The notes beneath the pieces were generated by a model, which worked only from the letters and a program-made list of their open reading frames with translations, was not told the DNA's origin and did no database searches. The translations under genes were made by a program, and so were the position numbers. DNA of 39,809 nt from Melioribacteraceae bacterium (GTDB lineage Bacteria > Bacteroidota > Ignavibacteria > Ignavibacteriales > Melioribacteraceae): the NCBI GenBank assembly GCA_026983795.1, contig JALSTI010000231.1, forward strand, positions 1-39,809. Direction: 5' to 3'. Below, piece by piece: positions 8,350 to 16,223 of this stretch. Position 1 is the stretch's first letter; each line of letters opens with the position of its first letter.

Positions 8350-10338
8350 ATGGGACTTGTAATTGTCATGCTTCTTTCGGAAATGACATATTCACAGGTT
8401 TCCTTCGATATTTACGGAAATCTTCCGTCGTTCGGAGAATCGAAATTCAGGCTCAACAGCCTCGAAGGAAATCCGTTAAATTTTAATCTTACTAAAGATT
8501 GGGAATTTTCTTTGTCGCTAAGTACTTTCTTTTCAACTCCGGCAACTAGTAATTTACACATGGTATCGATAGCAAAAAGATTTAACGGGCATTATCTGTA
8601 TGCAAGATATACACCGGGAATTTTACGTAAATTTGAATTTACAAAAGCTGAAAGCAAAGTTGATGACTCACTTCAAGTATTTAAAACCAATTTGGTATAT
8701 CAAGAAAGATTCGGCTTCGGATATTCATATAATTTAACAAAAGAATTATCTGCCGGATTTTCATTTAGATATTTTCAACAAGATTTTAGCGAACAGTTTC
8801 CCGAGTTTATTGCCGATACGACAAAGCAAGTTATTATAACTCAAACCGAAGAAATTAATAAGAACTTTTGGCGCGGGGATATAGGGATTGAATATATTCC
8901 GTTCGACAATTTACGCTTAAGTTTATATTCGCATAACTTTTTTATCTTAGGTGAAAATTTCAAAAACGATACTAACAGCGATTTCGAAATTAAAACAAAT
9001 CATTTCGATATCAAAACGAATAAAAGCGCAATTTTCAATATCTCCTATTTGCCGTGGAAATTTTTTAATTTGAACATGACGTACGAAACGTCTAATTCAT
9101 TTATAATAGGCGCTAATACTGGTTTTAAGTTGTTCGGCGAAAATTTAGCTTTCGGTATTTCTGTTTTGCACGATAGATTTCAAGAACCGACAATTGCCGG
9201 AATCAATCCAAAATTAAGTTATTCCAATGAACTTTTGAGCATTACATTTTCGGGAATCCATTATTTCGGGTCAAGAAATAAAACAAGATCGTTAAACGAA
9301 TTTAGAATATTCGGTATTCATAGTTTGACGAATAATTACTTCTCGAATGATATGGCATTTCTTAACTTTAATTTGGCACTGTCGTTCAGACCCGAAAAAT
9401 CGGTGAAAATTTTAGATGTGAAAATATTAAAAGAAATATATCCAACGCTTGCCGATGTTTATTTGAATCAACCGTTTGCTGTTGCAAAAGTAGTTAATCT
9501 TACCAATAAAAAAGTTACGGTTAAACCCTCAAGCTACATTTCGGAAATTAATAAAGAAAGCGTGCAATCGCCTCAAGTTACAATTCTGCCTAAAGATACT
9601 TTGAAAATTCCTTTTTATACTATTGTAAAAGAAAATCTGAATATTCAAAAAAGAAAAATTGAACAAGTGGCTTTTATTTTAAAAACTACAAACAGCACTC
9701 CTGATGACGAAATACAAAAACCTATTCTCGTTAACGATGTTCATAGCTGGGACGGAAACGTCAGGAACCTGAAATATTTTGTTGAGCACGATTACGACTT
9801 TTCTACAAAATATGCGAAAAAAATACTTAGCGCTTATAAAGATTCGTTGGAACAAACCAACATATCGGTTCGTAATTTTTTGAGGGTAAAAATATTATTT
9901 AACGAATTTGCAAAAAAAATGTCGTATGTTGCCGATAGAAGAGCTTCTTTCGATAATGTCCAATTTCCAAGCGAAACTATTGAGCTTAAAGGAGGCGATT
10001 GCGACGACTTAAGCGTTTTCTTCGCTTCATTATTGGAAGGCATTGGAATACAAACGGCTTTTGTGGATTATAAACCTATTGATAATATTGGTCACGTGAA
10101 TTTAATGATAAATACAAATTTAACTCCCCAGCAAGCTAGTTTAATTACTTCAAACGACAAAAAATTTATTATAAGGAAAAATACCGATGGAAAAGACGAA
10201 GTTTGGATTCCTCTTGAAGTAACCGACTTAACTAATTTTGAAAGTGCGTGGGATACGGGAGCTAAAAAGTTTTACGAAGACGCAATAAATAAATTGGGTC
10301 TTGCTAAAGGAAACGTGGAGATAATTGACAATTATTAA
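8350..10338 (+). CDS. Outer-membrane beta-barrel-like protein with C-terminal transglutaminase-like domain
   Basis: Translation most likely starts at this ATG because it gives a short hydrophobic signal sequence ending TYSQ; an in-frame ATG at 8278 would bury it and overlap the previous gene. The 662-residue product has an N-terminal region (about 20-350) of repeated amphipathic strands ending in aromatic residues, like an outer-membrane beta-barrel, then a linker domain. The C-terminal domain has GGDCDD (Cys551), GHVNLMIN (His582) and LEVTD (Asp626), the Cys-His-Asp triad order of transglutaminase-like/cysteine-protease folds. It could cleave or cross-link envelope proteins or peptidoglycan-linked peptides in the periplasm. 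Substrate unknown. It is followed 33 bp later by the FecR-like gene. Confidence 0.8.
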   Translation: MGLVIVMLLSEMTYSQVSFDIYGNLPSFGESKFRLNSLEGNPLNFNLTKDWEFSLSLSTFFSTPATSNLHMVSIAKRFNGHYLYARYTPGILRKFEFTKAESKVDDSLQVFKTNLVYQERFGFGYSYNLTKELSAGFSFRYFQQDFSEQFPEFIADTTKQVIITQTEEINKNFWRGDIGIEYIPFDNLRLSLYSHNFFILGENFKNDTNSDFEIKTNHFDIKTNKSAIFNISYLPWKFFNLNMTYETSNSFIIGANTGFKLFGENLAFGISVLHDRFQEPTIAGINPKLSYSNELLSITFSGIHYFGSRNKTRSLNEFRIFGIHSLTNNYFSNDMAFLNFNLALSFRPEKSVKILDVKILKEIYPTLADVYLNQPFAVAKVVNLTNKKVTVKPSSYISEINKESVQSPQVTILPKDTLKIPFYTIVKENLNIQKRKIEQVAFILKTTNSTPDDEIQKPILVNDVHSWDGNVRNLKYFVEHDYDFSTKYAKKILSAYKDSLEQTNISVRNFLRVKILFNEFAKKMSYVADRRASFDNVQFPSETIELKGGDCDDLSVFFASLLEGIGIQTAFVDYKPIDNIGHVNLMINTNLTPQQASLITSNDKKFIIRKNTDGKDEVWIPLEVTDLTNFESAWDTGAKKFYEDAINKLGLAKGNVEIIDNY

Positions 10339-10371
10339 AATTTTGAATTTAATTAATAAGGAGTATAAATT

Positions 10372-11055
10372 ATGAAAAAGTTAGCAGTTCTATTAATGGT
10401 TTTATTTGCCGCTAATATTTTTGCTCAGGAATATGTGGTTGAAAAGTTAAGCGGTAAAGTGCTTGTACAAAAAGGAACAAACGAAAATTGGGAGACCGTT
10501 TATCCCGGCGAAAAATTAAACGGAGACGCTTTGGTTTTAACGGATAAAGATGCTTACGTTCAACTTAATAAAAAAGGTACGCATTTTTTAATAAGCGCAA
10601 ATTCGGCGCTGGGATTAAACCATATTAAAAAGATTTCTACAAACGATTTGCTTTTAGCACTGGCTATGGAGGAAATTCGTAACGTACCGAAGTTAAAAAG
10701 TAAAGGGGAATCGAAAAGTACTGCCGTTTACGGAAGTGAAGTCTCCGGAAAGAATACCGAGGTTGTTCCGGAAAACGATTTGGGTATTAAAAAATTAAAC
10801 GGTGCGAAAATTCTTGCCGAAAACGGATATAAAAAATCCGGCGTTATTGTTGCTAAGGAAACTTATAGAAAATACCCGGTAACAAAGAAGCAAATTAAAG
10901 ACAGAATTTACTTTGCCGATATTCTTTACGGATTAGGTTTGTATCAAGAAGCCGCCGCCGAATACGCGGATATTGAACAACAACCTATGTCCGCTTCCGA
11001 AAGGAAAATAGTTGATAAGAAGATTGAAGAAGTGAATTTGAAGCTGGCAAAGTAA
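10372..11055 (+). CDS. FecR-like periplasmic protein
   Basis: A signal peptide (cleavage near ANIFA-QE) precedes about 90 residues resembling the FecR beta-roll: a VVEKLSGKVLVQKG opening, then GEKLNGDALVLTDKDAYVQL, a pattern shared by FecR-domain proteins that read or bind envelope ligands. A charged linker (about 110-150) and a helical TPR-like tail (about 155-227) follow. It has a good AAGGAG ribosome site and closes the operon, with a strong terminator 33 bp on. FecR-domain proteins are often encoded next to CHASE2 proteins in other bacteria, which supports treating 3722-11055 as one functional neighbourhood. Confidence 0.75.
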   Translation: MKKLAVLLMVLFAANIFAQEYVVEKLSGKVLVQKGTNENWETVYPGEKLNGDALVLTDKDAYVQLNKKGTHFLISANSALGLNHIKKISTNDLLLALAMEEIRNVPKLKSKGESKSTAVYGSEVSGKNTEVVPENDLGIKKLNGAKILAENGYKKSGVIVAKETYRKYPVTKKQIKDRIYFADILYGLGLYQEAAAEYADIEQQPMSASERKIVDKKIEEVNLKLAK

Positions 11056-11087
11056 AAATAAATCCAGTTTGAAGAATAACTGAAATT

Positions 11088-11114
11088 GGGCTCATTGTGA
11101 GCCCTTTTATTTTT
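11088..11114 (+). terminator. Intrinsic terminator closing the FecR operon
   Basis: A perfect 7-bp stem GGGCTCA / TGAGCCC with a 3-nt loop is followed by a T-rich tract. It lies just after the FecR-like gene. Confidence 0.9.
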
Positions 11115-11400
11115 GTGTTATTTCTTGCGGTGAGATTTTATTGTGAATGAAAAATCTTTTGTGCTTTATTCTAACTGCCAAATCGCAACGCTGCAGGGAA
11201 AATAAAAGCCATTTCAAAAAGATAAACCGAGACAAACAAAAAATTGCAATAAGTTAAAACATTTTTAAAATTTTCAAATTTCCGTGAAAATCTGTAATAT
11301 ATGTATTCTCAAAGTCCTATCTCTTCATCTAAAATCATAACCAATCAGATTTTATCAGCGTCCTATTGTTCTTGCTTCTTCAACATATTTAAAAATTTTT
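11115..11400. other. Intergenic stretch without a recognisable gene
   Basis: I see no coding region, RNA gene or terminator for rtcB with a good T-tract here. A pair of 8-bp complementary arms, AAAATCTG (11287-11294) and CAGATTTT (11346-11353), lies 51 bp apart. The surrounding wording resembles decayed dispersed intergenic repeats, but with one copy in the window that is a guess. Confidence 0.4.
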
Positions 11401-12855
11401 CTATCCTTTAATAACTCCTAACGGTCTTAATTTTGCCACTTTTTTACTGATACCCGCTTTATCCATAACGTCAACTACATCGGAGACGTCTTTATATGCA
11501 TAAGACATTTCTTCGGCAATGGTTCTATAACCTTTGGCTTGAATTTCAATTCCGGCTTTTTTCAACTCTGCAACTAAATTACGACCCTTGCCCATTTTTA
11601 ATGCTTTATGCCTGCTTTTCACCCTGCCGGCACCGTGGCAAGAACTTCCGAAAGTTTCATCCATTGCTTTTTCGGTTCCGGCAAGTACGTAAGAGTATCG
11701 GCCCATATCTCCCGGAATTAAAACGGGTTGGCCTGTAAAAGAGTATTTTGCCGGTATCTGGTTATTACCGGGCGGGAACGCGCGGGTAGCGCCTTTCCGG
11801 TGAACACAAACTTTTTTTACCTCTCCGTTAATATTATGTTCTTCAATTTTTGCAATATTGTGACACACATCGTAAACCAGATGAAAATCCAATTCGCTTT
11901 CGGAAATGTTTAATGTTTGCATCAAAGTTTTTTTTGCAATGTGCATTATTATTTGCCGGTTGTTCCATGCAAAATTTGCTGCGGCTTGCATAGCTCCCAA
12001 ATAATTTTGTCCTTCTTCCGATTTTACCGGAGCGCAGGCAAGTTGTTTATCGGGCAACTTAAATCCGTATTTGTTTCCGGCTTCCACTAAAACTTTTAGG
12101 TAATCGTCACAGACTTGGTATCCTAATCCGCGGGAACCGGTATGGATTAAAATTACAATTTGACCTTTGAATAATCCGAAGACTCCGGCTTTTTCCTTGT
12201 CGTAGATTTCCTTAACAATATCCACTTCCAGAAAATGATTGCCCGAGCCGAGAGTTCCGGCTTGGTCCATTCCTCTTTCAATTGCGCGATTACTGACGGC
12301 ACCGGTATCGGCGCCTTTTAGTTTGCCCTGTTCTTCCGTATAAATTATATCTTCATCCGAGCCAAAACCTTGTTCAACCGCCCACTGCGAACCGTTAACC
12401 AGAATATTTTTTATTTCTTTTGCGGAAAGCTTCCTTATTGCACCATGTGCTCCCACTCCCGTTGGAACATTCTTGAAAAGATTTTCAATAAGTTTGGAAA
12501 TTCTCTTTTTTATTGAATTAAATTCAAGAGAAGTTCTGGCAAGTCTTACTCCGCAATTAATATCGTAACCTACGCCTCCGGGAGAAATTACACCCTCGTC
12601 CAAATCCGTTGCGGCAACTCCGCCTATAGGGAAACCGTATCCCCAATGAATATCGGGCATTGCCAAGCTGTATTTTTGAATTCCGGGAAGATGCGCAACG
12701 TTAACAACTTGCTTAATAGCTTCATCGTTTTGAAGAGTTGAATCCAATAAATTTTTTGAAGTATAAATTCTGCCTGGCACAAGCATTCCGCCGTATTTAG
12801 GAATTTCCCAAAGCGTATCGTTTATTTTAGTTATTTCTATTCCTTGAATTTTCAT
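11401..12855 (-). CDS. rtcB: RNA-splicing ligase RtcB
   Basis: At 484 residues it has the full length of archaeal/bacterial RtcB (about 480). Diagnostic motifs are GGVGYDINCGVRL (metal-binding Asp98 and Cys101), HTGSRGLGYQ, and GSSCHGAGR, which contains the histidine that is guanylylated. RtcB joins RNA 2',3'-cyclic phosphate or 3'-phosphate ends to 5'-OH ends using GTP and Mn2+, acting in RNA repair in bacteria. It lies 1 bp downstream of archease, its activating partner, so the two are co-translated from one minus-strand mRNA. No RtcR regulator gene is present in the window, although a sigma-54 activator of a different type lies at 3722-6163. Confidence 0.96.
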   Translation of the reverse strand: MKIQGIEITKINDTLWEIPKYGGMLVPGRIYTSKNLLDSTLQNDEAIKQVVNVAHLPGIQKYSLAMPDIHWGYGFPIGGVAATDLDEGVISPGGVGYDINCGVRLARTSLEFNSIKKRISKLIENLFKNVPTGVGAHGAIRKLSAKEIKNILVNGSQWAVEQGFGSDEDIIYTEEQGKLKGADTGAVSNRAIERGMDQAGTLGSGNHFLEVDIVKEIYDKEKAGVFGLFKGQIVILIHTGSRGLGYQVCDDYLKVLVEAGNKYGFKLPDKQLACAPVKSEEGQNYLGAMQAAANFAWNNRQIIMHIAKKTLMQTLNISESELDFHLVYDVCHNIAKIEEHNINGEVKKVCVHRKGATRAFPPGNNQIPAKYSFTGQPVLIPGDMGRYSYVLAGTEKAMDETFGSSCHGAGRVKSRHKALKMGKGRNLVAELKKAGIEIQAKGYRTIAEEMSYAYKDVSDVVDVMDKAGISKKVAKLRPLGVIKG

Positions 12856-12856
12856 T

Positions 12857-13285
12857 TTAAATATCGAAAATTATTTTTGTTCTATATCCGGTTCCCGTTT
12901 TTTCTATATTCATTTGATGAAAAGTGACGGCTTTTATTTCTTCTTTCGGAATAACCTTTACCGATTGCAAATCACTGCCGTTTAGAACTGCTCTGAGCAT
13001 ATATTTATTATCATGTTTGTTAATTTTAAGATATTCGCATTCCAAAGCAATCCATTTTTTTGTTAGGAACAAATAATTTAATTCACTTATAAAACTGACG
13101 AGTAAATTTTCCAACGAGAACGATTCCAACGCAATTTCTTTTTTAGTAGTAATAGAAAAACTCTTTATTTCAGCCGTTGATTTTAACCATACTTCGGCAG
13201 CCGTCTCAAATAATTCTTCTAACGATCCGGCAGTAATTTCAAATGCAATATCCGCGGTATGATCGATTGTTCTGTAATGTTTCAT
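12857..13285 (-). CDS. Archease
   Basis: The 142-residue protein starts with the archease signature YRTIDHTADIAFEI, whose His/Asp residues bind divalent metal. It has the typical ELFETAAEVW helix and an ending that fits the family. Archease speeds RtcB guanylylation and multiple turnover. It directly precedes rtcB with a 1-bp gap, an arrangement known in other genomes. It is 37 bp downstream of a small basic ORF that may be the first gene of the same transcript. Confidence 0.94.
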   Translation of the reverse strand: MKHYRTIDHTADIAFEITAGSLEELFETAAEVWLKSTAEIKSFSITTKKEIALESFSLENLLVSFISELNYLFLTKKWIALECEYLKINKHDNKYMLRAVLNGSDLQSVKVIPKEEIKAVTFHQMNIEKTGTGYRTKIIFDI

Positions 13286-13322
13286 CAGAATGATAATTTA
13301 TGAGTTACAAATTTCCCATGCT

Positions 13323-13526
13323 TTAATTCGACGTCTTATTCTTTGAACTCAATTTTTGATTTAACATAAGATTTTTGTTTTTCCTAAAATAATAATAAGT
13401 TCCCTTTGTTATTAAAGCCAACTCACTGGTTTTATTATTTTTGTGTTGATACGAAAAAGCGCCGACATATTGGAATTTACCGGTTCTTTTATTCTTGCGT
13501 TTCCAAACATCCGTTAGTTCTTTCAT
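13323..13526 (-). CDS. Small basic protein upstream of archease-rtcB
   Basis: The 67-residue product is strongly basic (Lys/Arg/Asn-rich), with no signal peptide or membrane segment. I do not recognise it. Support for it being real: an excellent GAGGTG ribosome site a few bases before the ATG and placement 37 bp ahead of archease on the same strand. Its first half (about 10-50) could fold as beta-hairpins, and its charge is compatible with RNA binding, which would fit an RNA-repair operon. That function is a guess. It may simply be an unrelated small gene. Confidence 0.55.
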   Translation of the reverse strand: MKELTDVWKRKNKRTGKFQYVGAFSYQHKNNKTSELALITKGTYYYFRKNKNLMLNQKLSSKNKTSN

Positions 13527-13588
13527 TTCTCACCTCTCATTTTATGAGAAAAATTTAAACAATGGAAAATGTTCTGTACGAAAATCAC

Positions 13589-13650
13589 TAAATTTATTTT
13601 TAATAAATTTATTTGCGCAAGTAAGAACTTGAAGGATGCTGGAGCTTGCG
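13589..13650. repeat. Two inverted repeats between divergent genes
   Basis: TAAATTTATT (13589-13598) and AATAAATTTA (13602-13611) are perfect 10-bp arms around a 3-nt spacer. Immediately after, CGCAAG (13616-13621) and CTTGCG (13645-13650) can pair. The region separates the minus-strand archease/rtcB transcript from the plus-strand heptosyltransferase, so it probably holds both promoters. No assignable sigma-70 boxes stood out. Confidence 0.45.
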
Positions 13651-13736
13651 GGAATTCTTTTTATTAATGTAAAGTATATTACTTAAAAAGTCAAGAATTT
13701 ATTTATTTGCAAGATATAATTAATGCTAATTTATTA

Positions 13737-14864
13737 ATGAATGAAGACTATAAAAATATTTTAATAATTTCCGAGGGACAATTGGGCGACCTTTTATTGC
13801 TCACTCCAACAATAAAAGCGCTTAAGAAAAAATTTCCTAATGTAGGATTAGATTTATTAATCATTGCCAGAAATTCCAACAACCTGCCGGAAAAATCTAT
13901 TGCCTTAAATGAAAGAGTTATAATTCATAATAATGATTTCGTGCTCTCCGGAAATAATAACATTAATAATATTTACGTTGTACCGCATTTCGTTTTGAAA
14001 AACCTCCCGCTCTTAAAAAAGATAAAATCGGAATTCGATATAGTCAGGTTCATAAGAAAGAAAAAATATGATGTTGTATTAAATGCCTTTCCCCACGATA
14101 GATTCATAATTTGGTCATTTTTATCCGGAGCAAAAATTAGAGTAGGCGAGCGGAAAAATATTTTAAGTGTTCTTTTAACCGATAAATTGGAAATTAATAA
14201 AGAAAACGAAGGAGTGTTGATTTATTACACAAAACTTCTTCAACCGTTTAATATAAATGTTACGGAGTTTAGCACGGAATTTTTTATTAATGAAAAAACC
14301 GAAAATTGGTTGAACCGGCTAATAAAAAAATATAAAATCAATTCCGGGGAAAAAATTGTTACTATTCATCCCGGCGCCAGCGGAAACTATAAAATTTGGC
14401 CGCCTGAAAAATTTGGGGCTTTAATCAAAAAATTGGAATTGCAAAATGTACAAGTAATATTATGCGGAGGTGAGTCCGATAAATTGATTATTAACGAGAT
14501 TAAAAAATATAATTCGATAAACCCTTTTGTAATATTTTTGGATTATGACCTGAATAAATTAGCCGCACTGTTTAAACTTTCTAGCTTATGTATAACAAAT
14601 GATTCCGGTCCCCGGCACTTAGCGGTTGCGGTTGGAACAAAATCATTAGCAATCTTTAGAAAATATCATACCAATGCCTGGAAGATATATCCGGAGGGCG
14701 AAAAAATTTCCATTGTTGTTAGCGATAAAAAATGCTCTGTCTGTCCCGTAAACGAATGCAAGGATTTAATTCCGGAGAATACGATGTTCGGTTCATATTG
14801 TATAAGTGAAATTAGTGTGGATACGGTTTTCGAAAAAGCAATGAAAATGATAAACTTCCGGTAA
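13737..14864 (+). CDS. Glycosyltransferase family 9, heptosyltransferase-like
   Basis: An N-terminal IISEGQLGDLLLLTPTIKAL segment and C-terminal nucleotide-sugar binding motifs (TIHPGASGNYKIWPPEKFGAL region; TNDSGPRHLAVAVG) are those of GT9 heptosyltransferases. These add ADP-heptose to the growing LPS core at the cytoplasmic face of the inner membrane. A C-terminal CSVCP...C...C cluster is common in the family. The ATG used here gives a 375-residue protein; an in-frame TTG 30 bp earlier is possible but neither has a Shine-Dalgarno. With hldD at the window start this supports a heptose-containing LPS. The acceptor sugar cannot be read from sequence. Confidence 0.87.
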   Translation: MNEDYKNILIISEGQLGDLLLLTPTIKALKKKFPNVGLDLLIIARNSNNLPEKSIALNERVIIHNNDFVLSGNNNINNIYVVPHFVLKNLPLLKKIKSEFDIVRFIRKKKYDVVLNAFPHDRFIIWSFLSGAKIRVGERKNILSVLLTDKLEINKENEGVLIYYTKLLQPFNINVTEFSTEFFINEKTENWLNRLIKKYKINSGEKIVTIHPGASGNYKIWPPEKFGALIKKLELQNVQVILCGGESDKLIINEIKKYNSINPFVIFLDYDLNKLAALFKLSSLCITNDSGPRHLAVAVGTKSLAIFRKYHTNAWKIYPEGEKISIVVSDKKCSVCPVNECKDLIPENTMFGSYCISEISVDTVFEKAMKMINFR

Positions 14865-14974
14865 TCTTTTAAAATTGTGTTGATTTTCAGTAAAAATTTA
14901 TATTTATTAAAATATGATTGGTGGACTATAATCTCTTAAAAACTTTTTATGAAAATAAAAAGGAGGAGGCAAAA

Positions 14975-15547
14975 ATGGTATATGAAAGTCTTATTGCAAT
15001 AGTAGAAGAAAGCGTGGATAACCTTGCTAAAAGTTGGAGCCGGGAAGTAAATAATTGCGAATACTTGGACACTTATAAAGCTCTTCCGGAAAAGGAATTG
15101 TTTGACCGCGGACAAAAATTATTTACCAATTTATTGCATTGGCTCCAAACCGGTGCATCTAACGAAGATGCCGCAAAATATTTTCAAGAAGTCGGGGAAG
15201 AAAGAATAGGCGAAGGGTTTCCCTTAAGCGAAGTTTATTATGCTTTATATCTCGAGAAGAAAGTTCTATGGAGCTTTGTAGCCTGGAAGGAGGAAATTAC
15301 CAATAAATTAAAAGCTGTTGATGCAATTGAATTTATGACCGTGATAAATAATTATTTCGATCTCGGCAATTTTTATATCATTCGCGGTTTTATGAATAAA
15401 CTTTATGAAGACCTTTCGGGCAGCGATAAATTTTCTAAAGAAGAATTGGAAAAAATATTTTCGAAAGGCGCGCTTTACCGTGAAACCGTAAAACAAATAA
15501 AAGACGGTATGTACGGCGAAGGCTTGAATATTGGAATTTTACGTTAA
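14975..15547 (+). CDS. Stand-alone RsbRD N-terminal-like (globin-like sensor) protein
   Basis: The start is set by a textbook AAGGAGGAGG site 5 bp before this ATG, giving 190 residues; earlier in-frame TTG/GTG codons lack one. The all-helical protein resembles the RsbRD_N domain found at the N-terminus of stressosome proteins and some histidine kinases, with an EERIGEGFPLSEVYYALY segment typical of that family. No kinase or STAS domain follows, so it is a free-standing sensor or adaptor. It lies upstream of the sulfur operon but a hairpin and over 200 bp separate them. Partner unknown. Confidence 0.65.
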   Translation: MVYESLIAIVEESVDNLAKSWSREVNNCEYLDTYKALPEKELFDRGQKLFTNLLHWLQTGASNEDAAKYFQEVGEERIGEGFPLSEVYYALYLEKKVLWSFVAWKEEITNKLKAVDAIEFMTVINNYFDLGNFYIIRGFMNKLYEDLSGSDKFSKEELEKIFSKGALYRETVKQIKDGMYGEGLNIGILR

Positions 15548-15606
15548 TTGCAAATCCTCCGGTTATTCTTAAAAAGTATTCCGGTTAACTAACCTCAAAT
15601 TTTCCC

Positions 15607-15626
15607 ATCCGGTTGTAAAACCGGAT
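15607..15626 (+). terminator. Hairpin after the RsbRD_N-like gene
   Basis: A perfect 8-bp stem ATCCGGTT / AACCGGAT with a GTAA tetraloop is followed only loosely by T-rich sequence, so it is a moderate terminator candidate. A second small palindrome GGTTA-AC-TAACC lies at 15583-15594. Confidence 0.55.
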
Positions 15627-15744
15627 AATAAGACTTATTTTTCCCAAAAATTAAAAATCTATTCCGCATTTTTTTCATTTTCGATAATTTTTTATTTCAT
15701 ACAACTTGTTTTCAAGCCGAAAACCTATATTACTTAATGGCAAG

Positions 15745-15772
15745 AAAGTTGATATCATTTAGTATCAACTTT
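15745..15772. promoter_or_regulatory. Perfect palindromic operator upstream of the MerR gene
   Basis: AAAGTTGATA (15745-15754) and TATCAACTTT (15763-15772) are perfect 10-bp arms with an 8-bp spacer, ending 11 bp before the MerR start codon and just before its GGAAGG ribosome site. The dyad size and position fit a MerR-family dimer site controlling the regulator and the downstream sulfur operon. As RNA the same dyad could form a hairpin close to the ribosome site. Confidence 0.65.
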
Positions 15773-15783
15773 GGAAGGTAAAA

Positions 15784-16206
15784 ATGGACGAACCGAAATA
15801 TACAATTAGTAACGCGGCTAAATTAATGGGTATATCTGTACATACTTTAAGAATGTACGAAAGGGAAGGATTGATTATTCCTTTCAAAAAAAGCAGCAAT
15901 CAAAGGTTATATTCCGACCGTGATTTGGAAAGGGTTAAATGTATAAGAAAAACCATTAATGACGATAAAATTAATATTGAAGGAATTAGAAGAGTTCTGG
16001 CTTTAATACCGTGTTGGGCTATTGTAAAATGCAGTGCGGAAGACAGGTCCCATTGCGAATTTTTTAGCGGTTATACTAAACCTTGCTGGATGATTAATCA
16101 TAAAAAAAATGTTTGTAAAGACAGGGAATGCAGAACATGCGAAGTTTACCAAAGTTTCGGAAGTTGTTCTTCCATAAAAGATAAAATGAAAGAATTATTA
16201 CCCTAA
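15784..16206 (+). CDS. MerR-family regulator with cysteine-rich C-terminal domain
   Basis: Residues 6-75 form a MerR winged helix-turn-helix (TISNAAKLMGISVHTLRMYE, then NQRLYSDRDLERV), closest in style to HspR-like members. The remaining 65 residues hold eight cysteines in pairs and singles (PC, KC, HC, PC, VC, EC, TC, SC), unlike the short metal-binding loop of classical MerR proteins. This suggests a Zn or iron-sulfur site, or a redox/persulfide-sensing cysteine set. It is the first gene of an operon with an SQR-like flavoprotein, DUF1641, a DsrC/TusE-like protein and DsrE2. Inference: it senses reactive sulfur or redox state and controls sulfur-transfer genes through the palindrome just upstream. 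Confidence 0.85.
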   Translation: MDEPKYTISNAAKLMGISVHTLRMYEREGLIIPFKKSSNQRLYSDRDLERVKCIRKTINDDKINIEGIRRVLALIPCWAIVKCSAEDRSHCEFFSGYTKPCWMINHKKNVCKDRECRTCEVYQSFGSCSSIKDKMKELLP

Positions 16207-16223
16207 TTTAGTGAGGAGAAAAG

